Below, piece after piece: positions 1 through 6,259 of a stretch of DNA of 8,860 nt; the stretch's first letter is position 1, and the number at the start of each line of letters is the position of its first letter. Source of the DNA: Eubacteriaceae bacterium UBA7485 (lineage in GTDB: Bacteria > Bacillota > Clostridia > Eubacteriales > Eubacteriaceae). The notes below the pieces were generated by a model. It had not been told where the DNA came from. It made no database searches and saw nothing but the letters and a program-made list of their open reading frames with translations. Where the stretch lies: NCBI GenBank assembly GCA_002478485.1, contig DLOL01000074.1:7540-16399 (forward strand), read 5' to 3'. The position numbers and the translations under genes are program-made.

Positions 1-1142
1 CAATTATTAACGGCATTTTGATGATCAGCAATGCGCTTAACATGACAACCGTACTTGCTGCTCCGACAGGACGCGCTGCCAAACGAATGACAGAGACCAC
101 GGGGCAGGAAGCGCTCACGCTCCACAGGCTTTTGGAATACGATCCGGTGAGCGGATACAAACGGGATGAAGAGAATCCAATCGAAGCTGATGCGATTATC
201 ATTGATGAAACCTCCATGGTGGATATCAGTCTTTTTGCCCGCCTTCTGGACGCAGTGAAGGACGGAACAAGGATTGTATTTGTGGGGGATGCAGATCAGC
301 TTCCTTCGGTAGGTCCCGGAAATGTCCTCAATGACTTGATCAAAACGGGACTGGTCAATGTGGTCACACTTGACCAGATCCACAGGCAGCAGGAAGGCTC
401 CGAAATCTCAAAGAACGCGCGGGAAATCAACCGTGGCATCATTCCGGTCATCGACAATCAGTCTGACTTCATGTTTGTTAGAAAGTCGGATGATCAGGTG
501 GCTCTTGAAACGCTGCTTGATGTGGTCTCGTCCCGCATGCCGGACCGTTTCGGGTTTGACCGACTCAAAGACATCCAGGTTCTCTCTCCGATCAAGAAAG
601 GACTTCTCGGAACGGAAAACCTGAACAAAGAGCTTCAGCAGACCCTCAATCCTCCAATGCCATATAAGGAAGAAATGCAGGTGGGCGATCAGATCTTCAG
701 AGAAGGGGACAAGGTCATGCAGATGAAAAACAATTACCAGATCTCCTGGGAAGACAACACCACCTCCGGAGAGGGAGTCTTCAACGGTGACATCGGCGTG
801 ATTACGGAGATTCGGGACGGGGAAGTGAATGTTCATTTTTCAGATGACAAGGTCGCCGTCTTTACAGAAGACACCGTCTCCCAGCTTTCACTTGCCTACT
901 GCAGCACCATTCATAAAGCGCAGGGATCCGAGTTTCCGGGGGTGGTGCTCGCCCTTGCCGGAGGCCGGATGCCGTTCAATAACCGAAGACTTCTCTATAC
1001 CGGCGTGACCCGTGCAAAAAAGAAGCTCTTTATGATTGGAAAGGAAGATACGTTTCGGCATATGGTCCTGAATCAGACGGATGCCAAACGGGCGAGCCTC
1101 CTGGCTCAGCGAATTAAGAATTATCATGAAATCGGCATTTGA
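1..1142 (+). CDS. recD2: RecD2-type ATP-dependent DNA helicase, C-terminal half (5' end outside window)
   Basis: RecD2 is a superfamily 1B 5'-3' DNA helicase involved in DNA repair and replication-fork maintenance in bacteria lacking RecBC. The gene enters from the left edge: the first full codon is at base 3 and reads IINGIL, the stretch that normally follows Walker A, so about half of a roughly 720-750 residue protein lies upstream. Helicase motifs follow in order: APTGRAAKR (motif Ia), IIIDETSM (Walker B; Asp-Glu at 204-209), VFVGDADQLPSVGPG (motif III), the LDQIHRQ segment (motif IV), the NGDIGVI segment, STIHKAQGSEFP (motif V) and LLYTGVTRAKK (motif VI, arginine finger). The TGA stop is at 1140-1142. 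No start can be assigned; TTG at 18 and ATG at 21 are internal. It is followed after 27 bases by the comF-like gene, a neighbour pairing often seen in clostridia. RecD2 rather than RecD is inferred from the Gram-positive context and the motif spellings. Confidence 0.95.
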   Translation, partial: IINGILMISNALNMTTVLAAPTGRAAKRMTETTGQEALTLHRLLEYDPVSGYKRDEENPIEADAIIIDETSMVDISLFARLLDAVKDGTRIVFVGDADQLPSVGPGNVLNDLIKTGLVNVVTLDQIHRQQEGSEISKNAREINRGIIPVIDNQSDFMFVRKSDDQVALETLLDVVSSRMPDRFGFDRLKDIQVLSPIKKGLLGTENLNKELQQTLNPPMPYKEEMQVGDQIFREGDKVMQMKNNYQISWEDNTTSGEGVFNGDIGVITEIRDGEVNVHFSDDKVAVFTEDTVSQLSLAYCSTIHKAQGSEFPGVVLALAGGRMPFNNRRLLYTGVTRAKKKLFMIGKEDTFRHMVLNQTDAKRASLLAQRIKNYHEIGI

Positions 1143-1169
1143 TCCTGTCCCGCCAGACAAGAAAATGCA

Positions 1170-1772
1170 ATGAATTCATTCATCTCGAACTTTTTAAAAC
1201 TAGTTTTATACACTCCGGACGGCAGATGTCCGGGATGCGGAAAGATTCTGTTTTTAACGGAGGATTTTCTCTGCACTTCCTGTAGAAATAATCTGAAGCC
1301 GGCTCTTCAACGGCGGTGTCCGCGATGTGGAAGCGCGCTTTTTAACGAGGAGGACCGGCTTTGCCCGGCCTGTCTGAAAGATGAGCGCTCAAAAGCCTTA
1401 TCGGGAGGCTTCGTTCTTTACGAATCCGGGCGGAAAGCCGAAGAAATCGTCAGGACGCTGAAGTCAGGCACAGTGCCTGACATGCTTTATTATTTTGGGG
1501 AAGAGCTGGGGGAAGCTTTTCTAAAGGACAAATCACTCATCCGCGAAGTTTTTTTTTACACAAAACCAAGCGAGAGAAAACTTCTGGAAGGGTTTCTCTC
1601 TAAAGCGCATCTGGAAGAAGATCAGGACACAGCGGTCTCTGAGAAGAGCTGTCCAGTCGTCCTGATGCTTTCTCTTCAGGAAAAGCGAGAAAATCTTTAT
1701 GCTTCAGCTGCGGCCTTTTTATCCCAAGGGACTAAAAAAGTCTATTGCGCAAGCGTGTTCGCGCCGGGATAA
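1170..1772 (+). CDS. ComF-family protein with intact zinc ribbons but degenerate phosphoribosyltransferase domain
   Basis: ComF proteins usually carry an N-terminal zinc-binding segment and a C-terminal type I phosphoribosyltransferase (PRT) fold, and are linked to DNA uptake or nucleotide handling. Here eight cysteines form four CxxC knuckles at residues 20/23, 35/38, 50/53 and 65/68, spaced evenly by 15. The segment FVLYESGRKAEEIVRTLKSG (80-99) matches the usual linker before the PRT fold. The PRT part is short and altered. The C-terminal piece aligns without gaps to the PRPP-loop region, with GTKKVY in register with the family GA(K)xVY, but the expected DDVxTTGATL reads LSLQEKRENL (167-176). 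About 40 residues, including the usual RGFNQ segment, are missing before it. Total length is 200 residues against roughly 220-240 for the family. The ATG at 1170 fits the family start; its ribosome binding site is weak. Catalysis is probably lost; a zinc or nucleic-acid binding role, or slow decay, is inferred. Confidence 0.8.
   Translation: MNSFISNFLKLVLYTPDGRCPGCGKILFLTEDFLCTSCRNNLKPALQRRCPRCGSALFNEEDRLCPACLKDERSKALSGGFVLYESGRKAEEIVRTLKSGTVPDMLYYFGEELGEAFLKDKSLIREVFFYTKPSERKLLEGFLSKAHLEEDQDTAVSEKSCPVVLMLSLQEKRENLYASAAAFLSQGTKKVYCASVFAPG
1463..1481. repeat. Perfect 9-bp inverted repeat inside the comF-like gene
   Basis: The arms GTCAGGCAC (1463-1471) and GTGCCTGAC (1473-1481) are exact reverse complements around a single central A. 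As RNA this gives an 8-bp GC-rich stem with a 3-base loop, followed four bases later by a T-rich stretch (TTTATTATTTT, 1486-1496). It lies within codons for Lys98 to Asp104 of the ComF-like protein. It could be a binding-site dyad, a weak intragenic terminator or attenuator, or chance. Confidence 0.45.
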
Positions 1773-1788
1773 TAAAGTCATCTCACAT

Positions 1789-1795
1789 GGAGGGG
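1789..1795 (+). promoter_or_regulatory. Shine-Dalgarno site that fixes the start of the CpsB/YwqE-like gene
   Basis: GGAGGGG lies between the comF-like stop and two adjacent in-frame ATG codons at 1798 and 1801. From GGAGG the spacing is 4 bases to the first ATG and 7 to the second, so 1801 is preferred. This rules out the longer in-frame extension starting inside the comF-like gene. Confidence 0.75.
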
Positions 1796-1800
1796 ACATG

Positions 1801-2595
1801 ATGGTTGATCTGCACTGCCATATTCTTTATCAAACGGACGACGGCCCGTCATCAATCGAAGAGAGCATCCGAATGATTGAAAAAGCGGCTGAGGCGGGCT
1901 TTACCGATCTGGTCTTGACGCCGCATTATTTTCCAAACGGTCCCTATCTGAAAACCGCTCAGGAGAACCGGGAGAAATTTGAAATTCTACGTCTGGTTTC
2001 TCAAAGAGCAGGTCTTCCTGTCAACCTTTACCTGGGAAATGAAGTGATGAATGCCTTCAAAGTGCCTGCACTTTTTGAAGAGGGCACGGTTTTGCCTCTG
2101 GGCCAAACGCACTACGCGCTCATCGAGACGGGAAGAAAGGGAACAAGCGAGGAAGCGCTCCTGACGACGATCAGAAAACTCGATCAGGCAGGGCTGACCG
2201 CGATTTTTGCCCACCCGGAGAGAATTGATTTTGTAAAAGAAGATCCGCAGACGCTGAAGACCTTTAGGCGCAGAGGATGCCTTGTCCAGATGAATTACCT
2301 CAGCCTGATCGGATATTATGGCGAGGATGTTCGAAGGACAGCAGAAGAACTCCTGAGAAACGGAATGGTTCAGCTGATTGGGAGCGACGCGCATCAGGCG
2401 GATGCTTATGAATGGTGGGCTCAGGCCCGCGAGGAGGGAAGCAGAATTCTCGGAGAAGAGAAATTTTTGAGAATTCTGGAGAATGGGGGAAAGGTGATTC
2501 AAGGTGAAGCCGTTCTCTCAAGGCCGGGGAGCCCGAAGGTGACGGTCAGTGCTTTCTGTCCGTCCGACAGTCTGAAAGGAATCTTTTTCGATTGA
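1801..2595 (+). CDS. CpsB/CapC/YwqE-type PHP-fold tyrosine-protein phosphatase
   Basis: The family comprises metal-dependent (Mn-type) phosphatases of the PHP fold that remove phosphate from tyrosine on bacterial BY-kinases and related proteins, commonly controlling capsule or exopolysaccharide assembly. The 264-residue protein (family about 250-260) shows the whole metal-site set in order: HCH at residues 5-7, DDG at 13-15, TPH at 40-42, GNE at 79-81, AHPER at 137-141, QMN at 163-165 and GSDAH at 194-198. There is no signal peptide or membrane segment, so it should be cytoplasmic. The start is ATG 1801, seven bases after GGAGG; ATG 1798 is an alternative adding one Met. The gene follows the comF-like gene after a 28-base gap and ends at a terminator, so it is the last gene of the recD2 unit. 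No tyrosine kinase or polysaccharide gene lies nearby, which makes its protein target unknown. Phosphotyrosine specificity is inferred from family, not proven. Confidence 0.88.
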   Translation: MVDLHCHILYQTDDGPSSIEESIRMIEKAAEAGFTDLVLTPHYFPNGPYLKTAQENREKFEILRLVSQRAGLPVNLYLGNEVMNAFKVPALFEEGTVLPLGQTHYALIETGRKGTSEEALLTTIRKLDQAGLTAIFAHPERIDFVKEDPQTLKTFRRRGCLVQMNYLSLIGYYGEDVRRTAEELLRNGMVQLIGSDAHQADAYEWWAQAREEGSRILGEEKFLRILENGGKVIQGEAVLSRPGSPKVTVSAFCPSDSLKGIFFD

Positions 2596-2620
2596 CAGGC
2601 GTTTTTTACGCCTGTTTTTT
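2595..2620 (+). terminator. Rho-independent terminator after the CpsB/YwqE-like gene
   Basis: The arms ACAGGCG (2595-2601) and CGCCTGT (2609-2615) form a perfect 7-bp stem with a 7-base loop, followed directly by a run of six T (2615-2620). The stem begins at the last base of the stop codon. It separates the recD2 unit from the murB operon. Confidence 0.9.
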
Positions 2621-2649
2621 CTGTTCCGTATCTCTCCACACCGAGTTGT

Positions 2650-2679
2650 TCGCCAAAATTAAAGTATATCGGATACAAT
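2650..2679 (+). promoter_or_regulatory. Putative sigma-A type promoter for the murB operon
   Basis: A near-consensus -10 box TACAAT (2674-2679; one mismatch to TATAAT) lies 18 bases downstream of a weak -35 box TCGCCA (2650-2655; four of six matches to TTGACA), in the AT-rich gap after the terminator. Transcription would begin near 2686, giving a very short leader before the AGGGG ribosome site at 2695-2699 and ATG 2707. The rest of the 2621-2706 gap shows no other convincing feature. The -35 match is modest, so the call rests on position and the -10 box. Confidence 0.45.
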
Positions 2680-2706
2680 TTAAGTAAATCTTCTAGGGGA
2701 AAAAGT

Positions 2707-3600
2707 ATGTTTGAAGAACTAAAAAAGATCAACGATGTTGTTTATATAGAAAACGAGCCGATGAAGAAACACACGAGTTTTGAAATCGGAGGTCCTGCAG
2801 ATTTATTTGCTGTTCCGCAGACGGAAGAAGCTTTTATCGAACTGATCCGGGAGATGGACAGCAAGAGCATTCCGTTCCTGGTTCTCGGAAAAGGATCAAA
2901 CCTTTTGATCCGCGACGGAGGGATCCGCGGCGTTGTTGTCTCGACGGAAAAGCTGAAAGGAATCGAACGGGACGGAGACCGCATTACTGCAAAAGCCGGA
3001 AATTCTTTGCGTGAAATCTCAGATGCGGCGATTGACGCTGAACTTTCCGGATTTGAATTTGCCAGCGGAATTCCCGGAACACTGGGCGGAGGGGTGCGCA
3101 TGAACGCAGGCGCCTATGACGGAGAAATGAAAGATGTGGTGGAATCCGTGCGTCTTCTTGACCCGGAAGGAAATGTGGTGGAGCTGGAAAGTCCGGATCT
3201 TCACTTCGCCTACCGTCACTCTCTTTTACAGGAAAAACCGTATTATCTGCTCTCTGCAACGCTCCGTCTCACACCGGGAGAGAAAGACGAAATCCGTGCG
3301 AAAGTGGAAGATCTCGATGAGAGGAGATCGAGCAAGCAGCCGCTTGAATATCCCTCTGCGGGAAGCACCTTCAGAAGACCGAAAGGCTATTTTGCAGGAA
3401 AACTCATTCAGGACGCAGGGATGCAGGGCAAGAAAGTCGGGGGCGCCCAAGTTTCTGAAAAGCATGCAGGATTTGTCATCAACGCTGGCGGAGCGACGGC
3501 AAAGGACGTCCTGGACCTGATTCATGAAGTGCAAAAACAGATCAAGGATCAATTTGGCGTTGATATTGAAACAGAAGTGATCCCGATCGGCGAAGAGTGA
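2707..3600 (+). CDS. murB: UDP-N-acetylenolpyruvoylglucosamine reductase (MurB)
   Basis: MurB is a cytoplasmic FAD enzyme that uses NADPH to reduce UDP-GlcNAc-enolpyruvate to UDP-MurNAc, the second committed step of peptidoglycan synthesis. The 297-residue length fits type II MurB. Visible landmarks are HTSFEIGGPAD (22-32, FAD domain), LGKGSNLL (60-67, FAD pyrophosphate loop), GIPGTLGGGVRMNAGAY (121-137), AYRHS (168-172), the catalytic serine motif GSTF (Ser220) and a C-terminal ETEV with the likely catalytic Glu290. LIQDAG and VGGAQVSEKHAGF are typical of clostridial and bacillar enzymes. Position 129 is Gly (GGGV) where family members usually have Ala (GGAV), a mild variation. The ATG has AGGGG with 7 bases spacing. 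It is the first gene after the terminator and putative promoter, and its stop codon overlaps a GTG at 3597 that opens the next frame. It is probably essential. Confidence 0.97.
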   Translation: MFEELKKINDVVYIENEPMKKHTSFEIGGPADLFAVPQTEEAFIELIREMDSKSIPFLVLGKGSNLLIRDGGIRGVVVSTEKLKGIERDGDRITAKAGNSLREISDAAIDAELSGFEFASGIPGTLGGGVRMNAGAYDGEMKDVVESVRLLDPEGNVVELESPDLHFAYRHSLLQEKPYYLLSATLRLTPGEKDEIRAKVEDLDERRSSKQPLEYPSAGSTFRRPKGYFAGKLIQDAGMQGKKVGGAQVSEKHAGFVINAGGATAKDVLDLIHEVQKQIKDQFGVDIETEVIPIGEE

Positions 3601-3605
3601 AGATC

Positions 3606-4361
3606 ATGAAGATCAGTCATGATATGCACACCCATACCGTCTATTCCGGAAAACACCATGCGAAGAACACAATCGAAGAGATGGTTCAAGAAGCCCGGAG
3701 ACAGGGCATGAAGGCCATCACCATTTCAGATCACGGCCATAGCCACCCGTTTTACGGAATCAACGAAAAAAAACTTCCGGAAATGCGCGCGGAAGTCGAC
3801 AGGCTCAATCAAAAGTATGACGATATCGACGTGTACCTGGCGGTTGAGGCCAATCTGATCGGGTCGGACGGAACCATTGATATTGGAGAGGAAGAGCTTA
3901 AATACTGCGATGCGATTTACGCAGGCTACCATTACGGCTTTACGCCGAACAGTCTGAAAAACTTCTTCACCTTTATGCTTCCAAATGCGCCCGCCCGGTT
4001 TATCCCGGCTCTTCAGGACAAGCTTCTGGAATCCAATACGCAGGCGTACCTGAAGATGATGGACCGGTATCCGGTCAAAATGATCACCCATCCCGGTGAC
4101 AAGATGCCGATTGACATCGATCAGGTTGCAAAAAAAGCGGCTGAAAAGGGTATTATTCTCGAAATTAACGCGCATCATGATCATCTTTCCGCGAAGGAGC
4201 TTGAAAAGGCGGGAAAGTATGACGTGAAATTCGCCGTGAATTCCGACGCGCACCAGATCAATCATCTGGGCAGGACCGGAAACGCGCTTGAGAGCATCAA
4301 GAAGTCCGGGATTGATCCGTCCAGGGTGATCAATGTGACGTACGAAGAAAACGACTTTTAA
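3606..4361 (+). CDS. PHP-domain metal-dependent phosphoesterase of unknown substrate
   Basis: PHP proteins hydrolyse phosphate esters (for example histidinol phosphate, nucleoside bisphosphates or phosphoproteins) using a multi-metal site. This 251-residue protein shows the expected ligands: HTH at 8-10, the SDHGHSH segment at 41-47, the glutamate in VEAN (Glu81), GYHYG at 107-111, THPGD at 161-165, INAHHDH at 187-193 and NSDAHQ at 212-217. It has no signal or membrane segment. Genes of this type are common between murB and rapZ in clostridia and are often labelled histidinol phosphatase, but nothing here indicates histidine synthesis. The start is ambiguous. ATG 3606 has a GAG eight bases upstream, while GTG 3597 in the same frame overlaps the murB stop in a GTGA junction and would add three residues. 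Either way translation is coupled to murB. The gene ends 10 bases before rapZ. A role tied to amino-sugar or envelope metabolism is inferred from context only. Confidence 0.88.
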   Translation: MKISHDMHTHTVYSGKHHAKNTIEEMVQEARRQGMKAITISDHGHSHPFYGINEKKLPEMRAEVDRLNQKYDDIDVYLAVEANLIGSDGTIDIGEEELKYCDAIYAGYHYGFTPNSLKNFFTFMLPNAPARFIPALQDKLLESNTQAYLKMMDRYPVKMITHPGDKMPIDIDQVAKKAAEKGIILEINAHHDHLSAKELEKAGKYDVKFAVNSDAHQINHLGRTGNALESIKKSGIDPSRVINVTYEENDF

Positions 4362-4371
4362 GGAGACAGGC

Positions 4372-5232
4372 ATGAAGATTTTATTGGTGACAGGAGTCTC
4401 GGGAGCGGGGAAATCGCTCGCGGTGGACGTCTTGGAGGATTTTGGATACTACTGCATTGACAAACTTCCGCCGCAGGCGGCAGCGACTTTTATCGATCTG
4501 TGCAAAACCTCAGAAGTCGAAAAGCTCGCCCTTGTCACTGATATTCGTGCGGATGTCTTTAAGAACACCGATCTCAGCGAACTGATTGACCTGAGAGAGC
4601 GGGATCCGGAAGTCAAAATCCTCTATCTCGAAGCCGATGACGAGACTTTGATCAAGCGCTATCAGGAAACGAGACGCAATCATCCGCTCCAGAGCGAGAC
4701 CGGAACGCTTGAAGAGGCTTTAAAGAAGGAAAAAGAATGGCTCAAGCCGCTTCGGGATGCGTCCGACGGTGTCATTGACACGACAGATTTAAAGGTTGCA
4801 GGACTGAGAGAGAAGATCCAGGAAATTCTGCAAACGCCGGAAGGCGAGATCTCTATCCATGTCAGCGCGTTTGGCTATAAGTACGGTGTGCTCAAATCAG
4901 CTGATTTTGTATTCGACACCCGTTTTCTCCCCAACCCTTTTTATCTGCCGGAGCTTAGAAACATGACAGGGCTGGACAAACCGGTTCGGGACTATGTGAT
5001 GGAGAATGAAGAAGCGAGAAAGTATCTGGAGGGGATTGAAAAGCTGATTGAATCCATTCTTCCTTATTACGTTAAAATCGGGAAGCTTCAGTTGTCTGTC
5101 GCGTTTGGATGCACAGGCGGTCAGCACCGCTCGGTCACGTTCGCGTTTCTCTTTGAGCGTTATTTCCGGGAGCTCGGTTATAAAACGGTGTTAAACACGA
5201 GGGATATTTTTAAAGATCGAACGATCAGGTAA
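4372..5232 (+). CDS. rapZ: RapZ/YvcJ-family nucleotide-binding regulator
   Basis: RapZ in E. coli binds glucosamine-6-phosphate and guides small RNAs that set GlmS levels; the Bacillus homologue YvcJ is a GTPase/ATPase affecting competence. The 286-residue product has Walker A GVSGAGKS (8-15), DFGYYCIDKLPP (23-34), YQETRRNHPL (97-106), the C-terminal FGYKYG (167-172), the DTRFLPNPFYLPELR stretch, and FGCTGGQHRSV (245-255), which belongs to the C-terminal RNA- and sugar-phosphate-binding half. Several usually constant positions differ: DNLP reads DKLP, GIP after FKY reads GVL, IGCTGG reads FGCTGG, and the late HRD/HR motif reads TRD (276-278). These comparisons are from memory of the family. 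The AAGGAG ribosome site starts inside the preceding stop codon with 6 bases spacing. The next gene, yvcK, begins 4 bases after the stop, the usual partner order. The substrate in this organism is unknown; in Gram-positives an sRNA-adaptor role is not established. Confidence 0.95.
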   Translation: MKILLVTGVSGAGKSLAVDVLEDFGYYCIDKLPPQAAATFIDLCKTSEVEKLALVTDIRADVFKNTDLSELIDLRERDPEVKILYLEADDETLIKRYQETRRNHPLQSETGTLEEALKKEKEWLKPLRDASDGVIDTTDLKVAGLREKIQEILQTPEGEISIHVSAFGYKYGVLKSADFVFDTRFLPNPFYLPELRNMTGLDKPVRDYVMENEEARKYLEGIEKLIESILPYYVKIGKLQLSVAFGCTGGQHRSVTFAFLFERYFRELGYKTVLNTRDIFKDRTIR

Positions 5233-5236
5233 AACA

Positions 5237-6259
5237 GTGGAAATCAAAGAATATATCAGAGAGTTCACGACCCGGGATATCATCAAAACCAGAAACCCTT
5301 CGGTTGTCACGATCGGCGGCGGGACTGGAATGAGCAGGATCTTAACCGGGATTAAGAACTATACGAATAGAATTACGGCGATTGTCACGGTGGGCGATGA
5401 CGGGGGGAGTTCTGGAAGACTCAGGGAAGAGACCGGAATCCTGCCTCCGGGGGATATTCGAAACTGCATCGTCGCGCTTGCGGATGATGAAGCCATCATG
5501 AAACGCCTTTTTAACTACAGGTTTGACACCGGCGAGTTGAAGGGACACAGTTTCGGAAATCTTTTTCTCGCCGCCATGAATGGAATCAGCCTTGATTTCT
5601 TCGATGCCGTCAAAAAAACGTCTGAAGTCCTTCATATTAAGGGGAGAGTGCTGCCTGTGACGCTTGACGAGATGAATCTCAAAGCCGTCTTGAAAAACGG
5701 GACCATTGTCTCGGGAGAAAGTCAGATTCCTGAGGCAGCCATTCGTGAAGAGAGCCCGATCGAATCAATTTTCCTTGAAGATGTTCAAAACTTAAAGCCT
5801 CTGGAAGAAACGATTGACGCGATAATCAATGCGCAAATTCTGATCATCGGCCCGGGATCCCTTTACACCAGCCTCATTCCAAATCTTCTCATTCCGGGCA
5901 TCATGGATGCCATTCAGGTATCGAACGCCAAAAAATACTATATTGCCAATCTGATGACCCAGCCCGGCGAGACGGACGGATTCACCCAGGTCGACCACAT
6001 CCAGGCGATTGAAAAGCAGCTCGGGCTTGACGAGCCTTTATTTGATGTGATTATTCAAAACACCGGAAAGCTTTCCGGCCCGCTTGAGAAGAAATATCAG
6101 AAGTATGGCCAGGAAGCGATCCCTCCGGTTGACCGGTTTGAAGGGGCGACGATTTTATCGGGAGATTTGATCTCGATTGAGAAACTGAATATCCGGCACG
6201 ATGCAGATATGGTGGCCCGTCTTTTATTTACAGATTATTTGAAGGGAACCAGAAAATGA
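5237..6259 (+). CDS. yvcK: YvcK-family (CofD-like) gluconeogenesis factor / UDP-GlcNAc-binding regulator
   Basis: YvcK (CuvA in mycobacteria) is needed for growth and normal shape on gluconeogenic carbon sources and binds UDP-sugars; it resembles CofD 2-phospho-L-lactate transferase but is not thought to make F420. Family motifs appear in order: TIGGGTGMS (25-33), VGDDGGSSGRL (52-62), PPGDIRNC (70-77), LKGHSFGNL (101-109), GRVLPVT (136-142), IGPGSLYTSLIPN (204-216) and an ANLMTQPGETDGF segment. Length is 340 residues. The GTG at 5237 lies 4 bases after rapZ, with only a weak AGG upstream. It gives about 22 charged residues before the first beta-strand, a modest extension compared with the short Bacillus form, and no other start precedes the GGGTG loop. 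The stop overlaps the whiA start (ATGA). It is cytoplasmic by lack of any membrane segment. F420-related activity is unlikely in this context. Confidence 0.96.
   Translation: MEIKEYIREFTTRDIIKTRNPSVVTIGGGTGMSRILTGIKNYTNRITAIVTVGDDGGSSGRLREETGILPPGDIRNCIVALADDEAIMKRLFNYRFDTGELKGHSFGNLFLAAMNGISLDFFDAVKKTSEVLHIKGRVLPVTLDEMNLKAVLKNGTIVSGESQIPEAAIREESPIESIFLEDVQNLKPLEETIDAIINAQILIIGPGSLYTSLIPNLLIPGIMDAIQVSNAKKYYIANLMTQPGETDGFTQVDHIQAIEKQLGLDEPLFDVIIQNTGKLSGPLEKKYQKYGQEAIPPVDRFEGATILSGDLISIEKLNIRHDADMVARLLFTDYLKGTRK

Noticed and set aside
408..836. 142-codon open frame on the minus strand opposite recD2
   Set aside because: It covers conserved helicase motifs on the other strand, shows no domain and no ribosome binding site of note.
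1699..1800. In-frame upstream extension of the CpsB/YwqE-like gene overlapping the comF-like gene
   Set aside because: The extension has no family similarity, overlaps the previous gene in another frame, and a strong GGAGG site precedes ATG 1801, where the family's first residues (MVDLHCH) begin.
2592..2597. Perfect TTGACA -35 box at the end of the CpsB/YwqE-like gene
   Set aside because: The position 17 bases downstream is the terminator T-run with no -10 box, and the hexamer overlaps the terminator stem.
4062..4076. Small inverted repeat GACCGG/CCGGTC inside the PHP gene
   Set aside because: Only 6-bp arms, in coding sequence, with no poly-T tract after it.
3606..4361. Histidinol phosphatase (HisJ/HisK) label for the PHP gene
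   Set aside because: The PHP fold alone does not give the substrate, and no histidine-pathway gene is near; the neighbours are envelope and regulatory genes.
3726..4373. 215-codon open frame on the minus strand opposite the PHP gene
   Set aside because: It is a shadow of a clearly conserved metal-site protein, has no recognisable domain and runs against the operon direction.
6063..6078. Perfect 16-bp palindrome inside yvcK
   Set aside because: It lies in coding sequence for TGKLSGP, lacks a T-tract and is within what can arise by chance in several kilobases; kept only as a possible binding dyad.
5237..6259. CofD-type 2-phospho-L-lactate transferase for F420 synthesis
   Set aside because: The rapZ-yvcK-whiA order and the GGGTG/DDGGSSG motifs fit YvcK; no other F420 genes are visible.
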